From JANXXV01 sp038230275 (GTDB lineage Bacteria > Acidobacteriota > Terriglobia > Bryobacterales > Bryobacteraceae): a DNA stretch of 49,226 bases. The notes beneath the pieces are model-generated. The model saw only the letters and a program-made list of their open reading frames with translations. It did not search any database and was not told where the DNA came from. The position numbers and the translations under genes were made by a program. Every line of letters begins with the position of its first letter. Within the stretch, counting starts at the first letter, position 1. Positions 49,033 through 49,226 of this stretch are shown here, piece by piece. The stretch spans positions 1-49,226 of the forward strand of contig JBBRNO010000036.1 of the NCBI GenBank assembly GCA_038230275.1. The letters run 5' to 3'.

Positions 49033-49226
49033 GCCGTAGAAATTCGACCCTAATCGCTCGATAAGGTTTGATACGCACGCGACGACCGGTAATTGCCCGG
49101 CAGAATTGACTCTTCTCCGGTTGCCCGCGTGCAAATGGCGGTGATCGGCGTCCTGCAATCCGCCGGAGGCCGGTTTGGATTGAAACTTTTGCAACAGCGG
49201 GGGCTTATTTTCCGTTTGCGGACACG

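Overview
The window looks like a chromosomal segment of an Acidobacteriota member of the Solibacter/Bryobacter type. The lineage is inferred from three features: two very large secreted beta-propeller proteins ending in the Solibacter-associated TIGR03437 domain, an Oar-like TonB-dependent receptor with an N-terminal carboxypeptidase-regulatory domain, and high-GC coding with many secreted proteins of unknown role. No phage structural cluster, CRISPR array, rRNA operon or replication origin is visible.

Layout. (1) 1-349: the end of a methyltransferase. (2) 405-5501, minus strand: a tightly overlapping NAD-dependent formate dehydrogenase operon fdsG-fdsB-fdsA-fdsD, without the usual fdsC/fdhD. 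(3) 6268-6961: a vapBC toxin-antitoxin pair with a possible near-leaderless promoter. (4) 6990-14779: singletons (SDR, DinB-like, POT transporter with an altered ExxER motif, DUF3303, ankyrin, a lipoprotein, a degraded-looking gp19-like protein, and a cytochrome c/copper monooxygenase-like protein), plus a short repeat element at 7864-8046. (5) 14780-15765: gene-poor DNA with two decayed tRNA-like sequences. (6) 15766-18236, minus: a three-gene operon of secreted esterase, secreted FGE-sulfatase fold protein lacking the catalytic cysteines, and a double TIGR03067 protein. (7) 18333-22914, plus: the conserved rpmH-rnpA-yidD-yidC-jag-mnmE cluster. The only usual start codon for rnpA lies inside rpmH, and a 32-bp-stem palindrome between jag and mnmE shares 26 identical bases with the element at 7914. 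(8) 22949-23683: a small ORF and a frameshifted nucleotidyltransferase. (9) 23690-27214: nusB, ribH and an enoyl-CoA hydratase (minus), divergent from lepA. (10) 27314-31972: membrane dipeptidase and a TonB receptor preceded by a LacI-type palindrome. (11) 32143-37144, minus: DnaJ-WG protein, acyl-CoA carboxylase beta subunit, PMT-type glycosyltransferase, DUF3467 protein, tRNA-Asp and a CAP-domain protein. (12) 37160-43443, minus: the tandem giant propeller paralogues. (13) 43603-46642, plus: ECF-type sigma factor, histidine kinase and OmpR-type regulator. (14) 46678-49226: a membrane protein, a 75-bp remnant of a second OmpR-type regulator, gene-poor DNA, and mazEF with a well-defined promoter/operator.

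Functionally, the housekeeping clusters (RNase P/YidC/MnmE, NusB/RibH, LepA, tRNA-Asp) are interleaved with energy metabolism (formate oxidation to NADH, enoyl-CoA hydratase, carboxylase), uptake of peptides or polymers (POT transporter, dipeptidase, TonB receptor), and secreted surface proteins next to a sensor/sigma cassette. No clear-cut new defence or biosynthetic system is evident. The best candidates for follow-up are the palindromic element family, the rnpA-in-rpmH start, the propeller pair beside the sigma/two-component cassette, the esterase/pseudo-FGE/TIGR03067 operon, and the regulator remnant.
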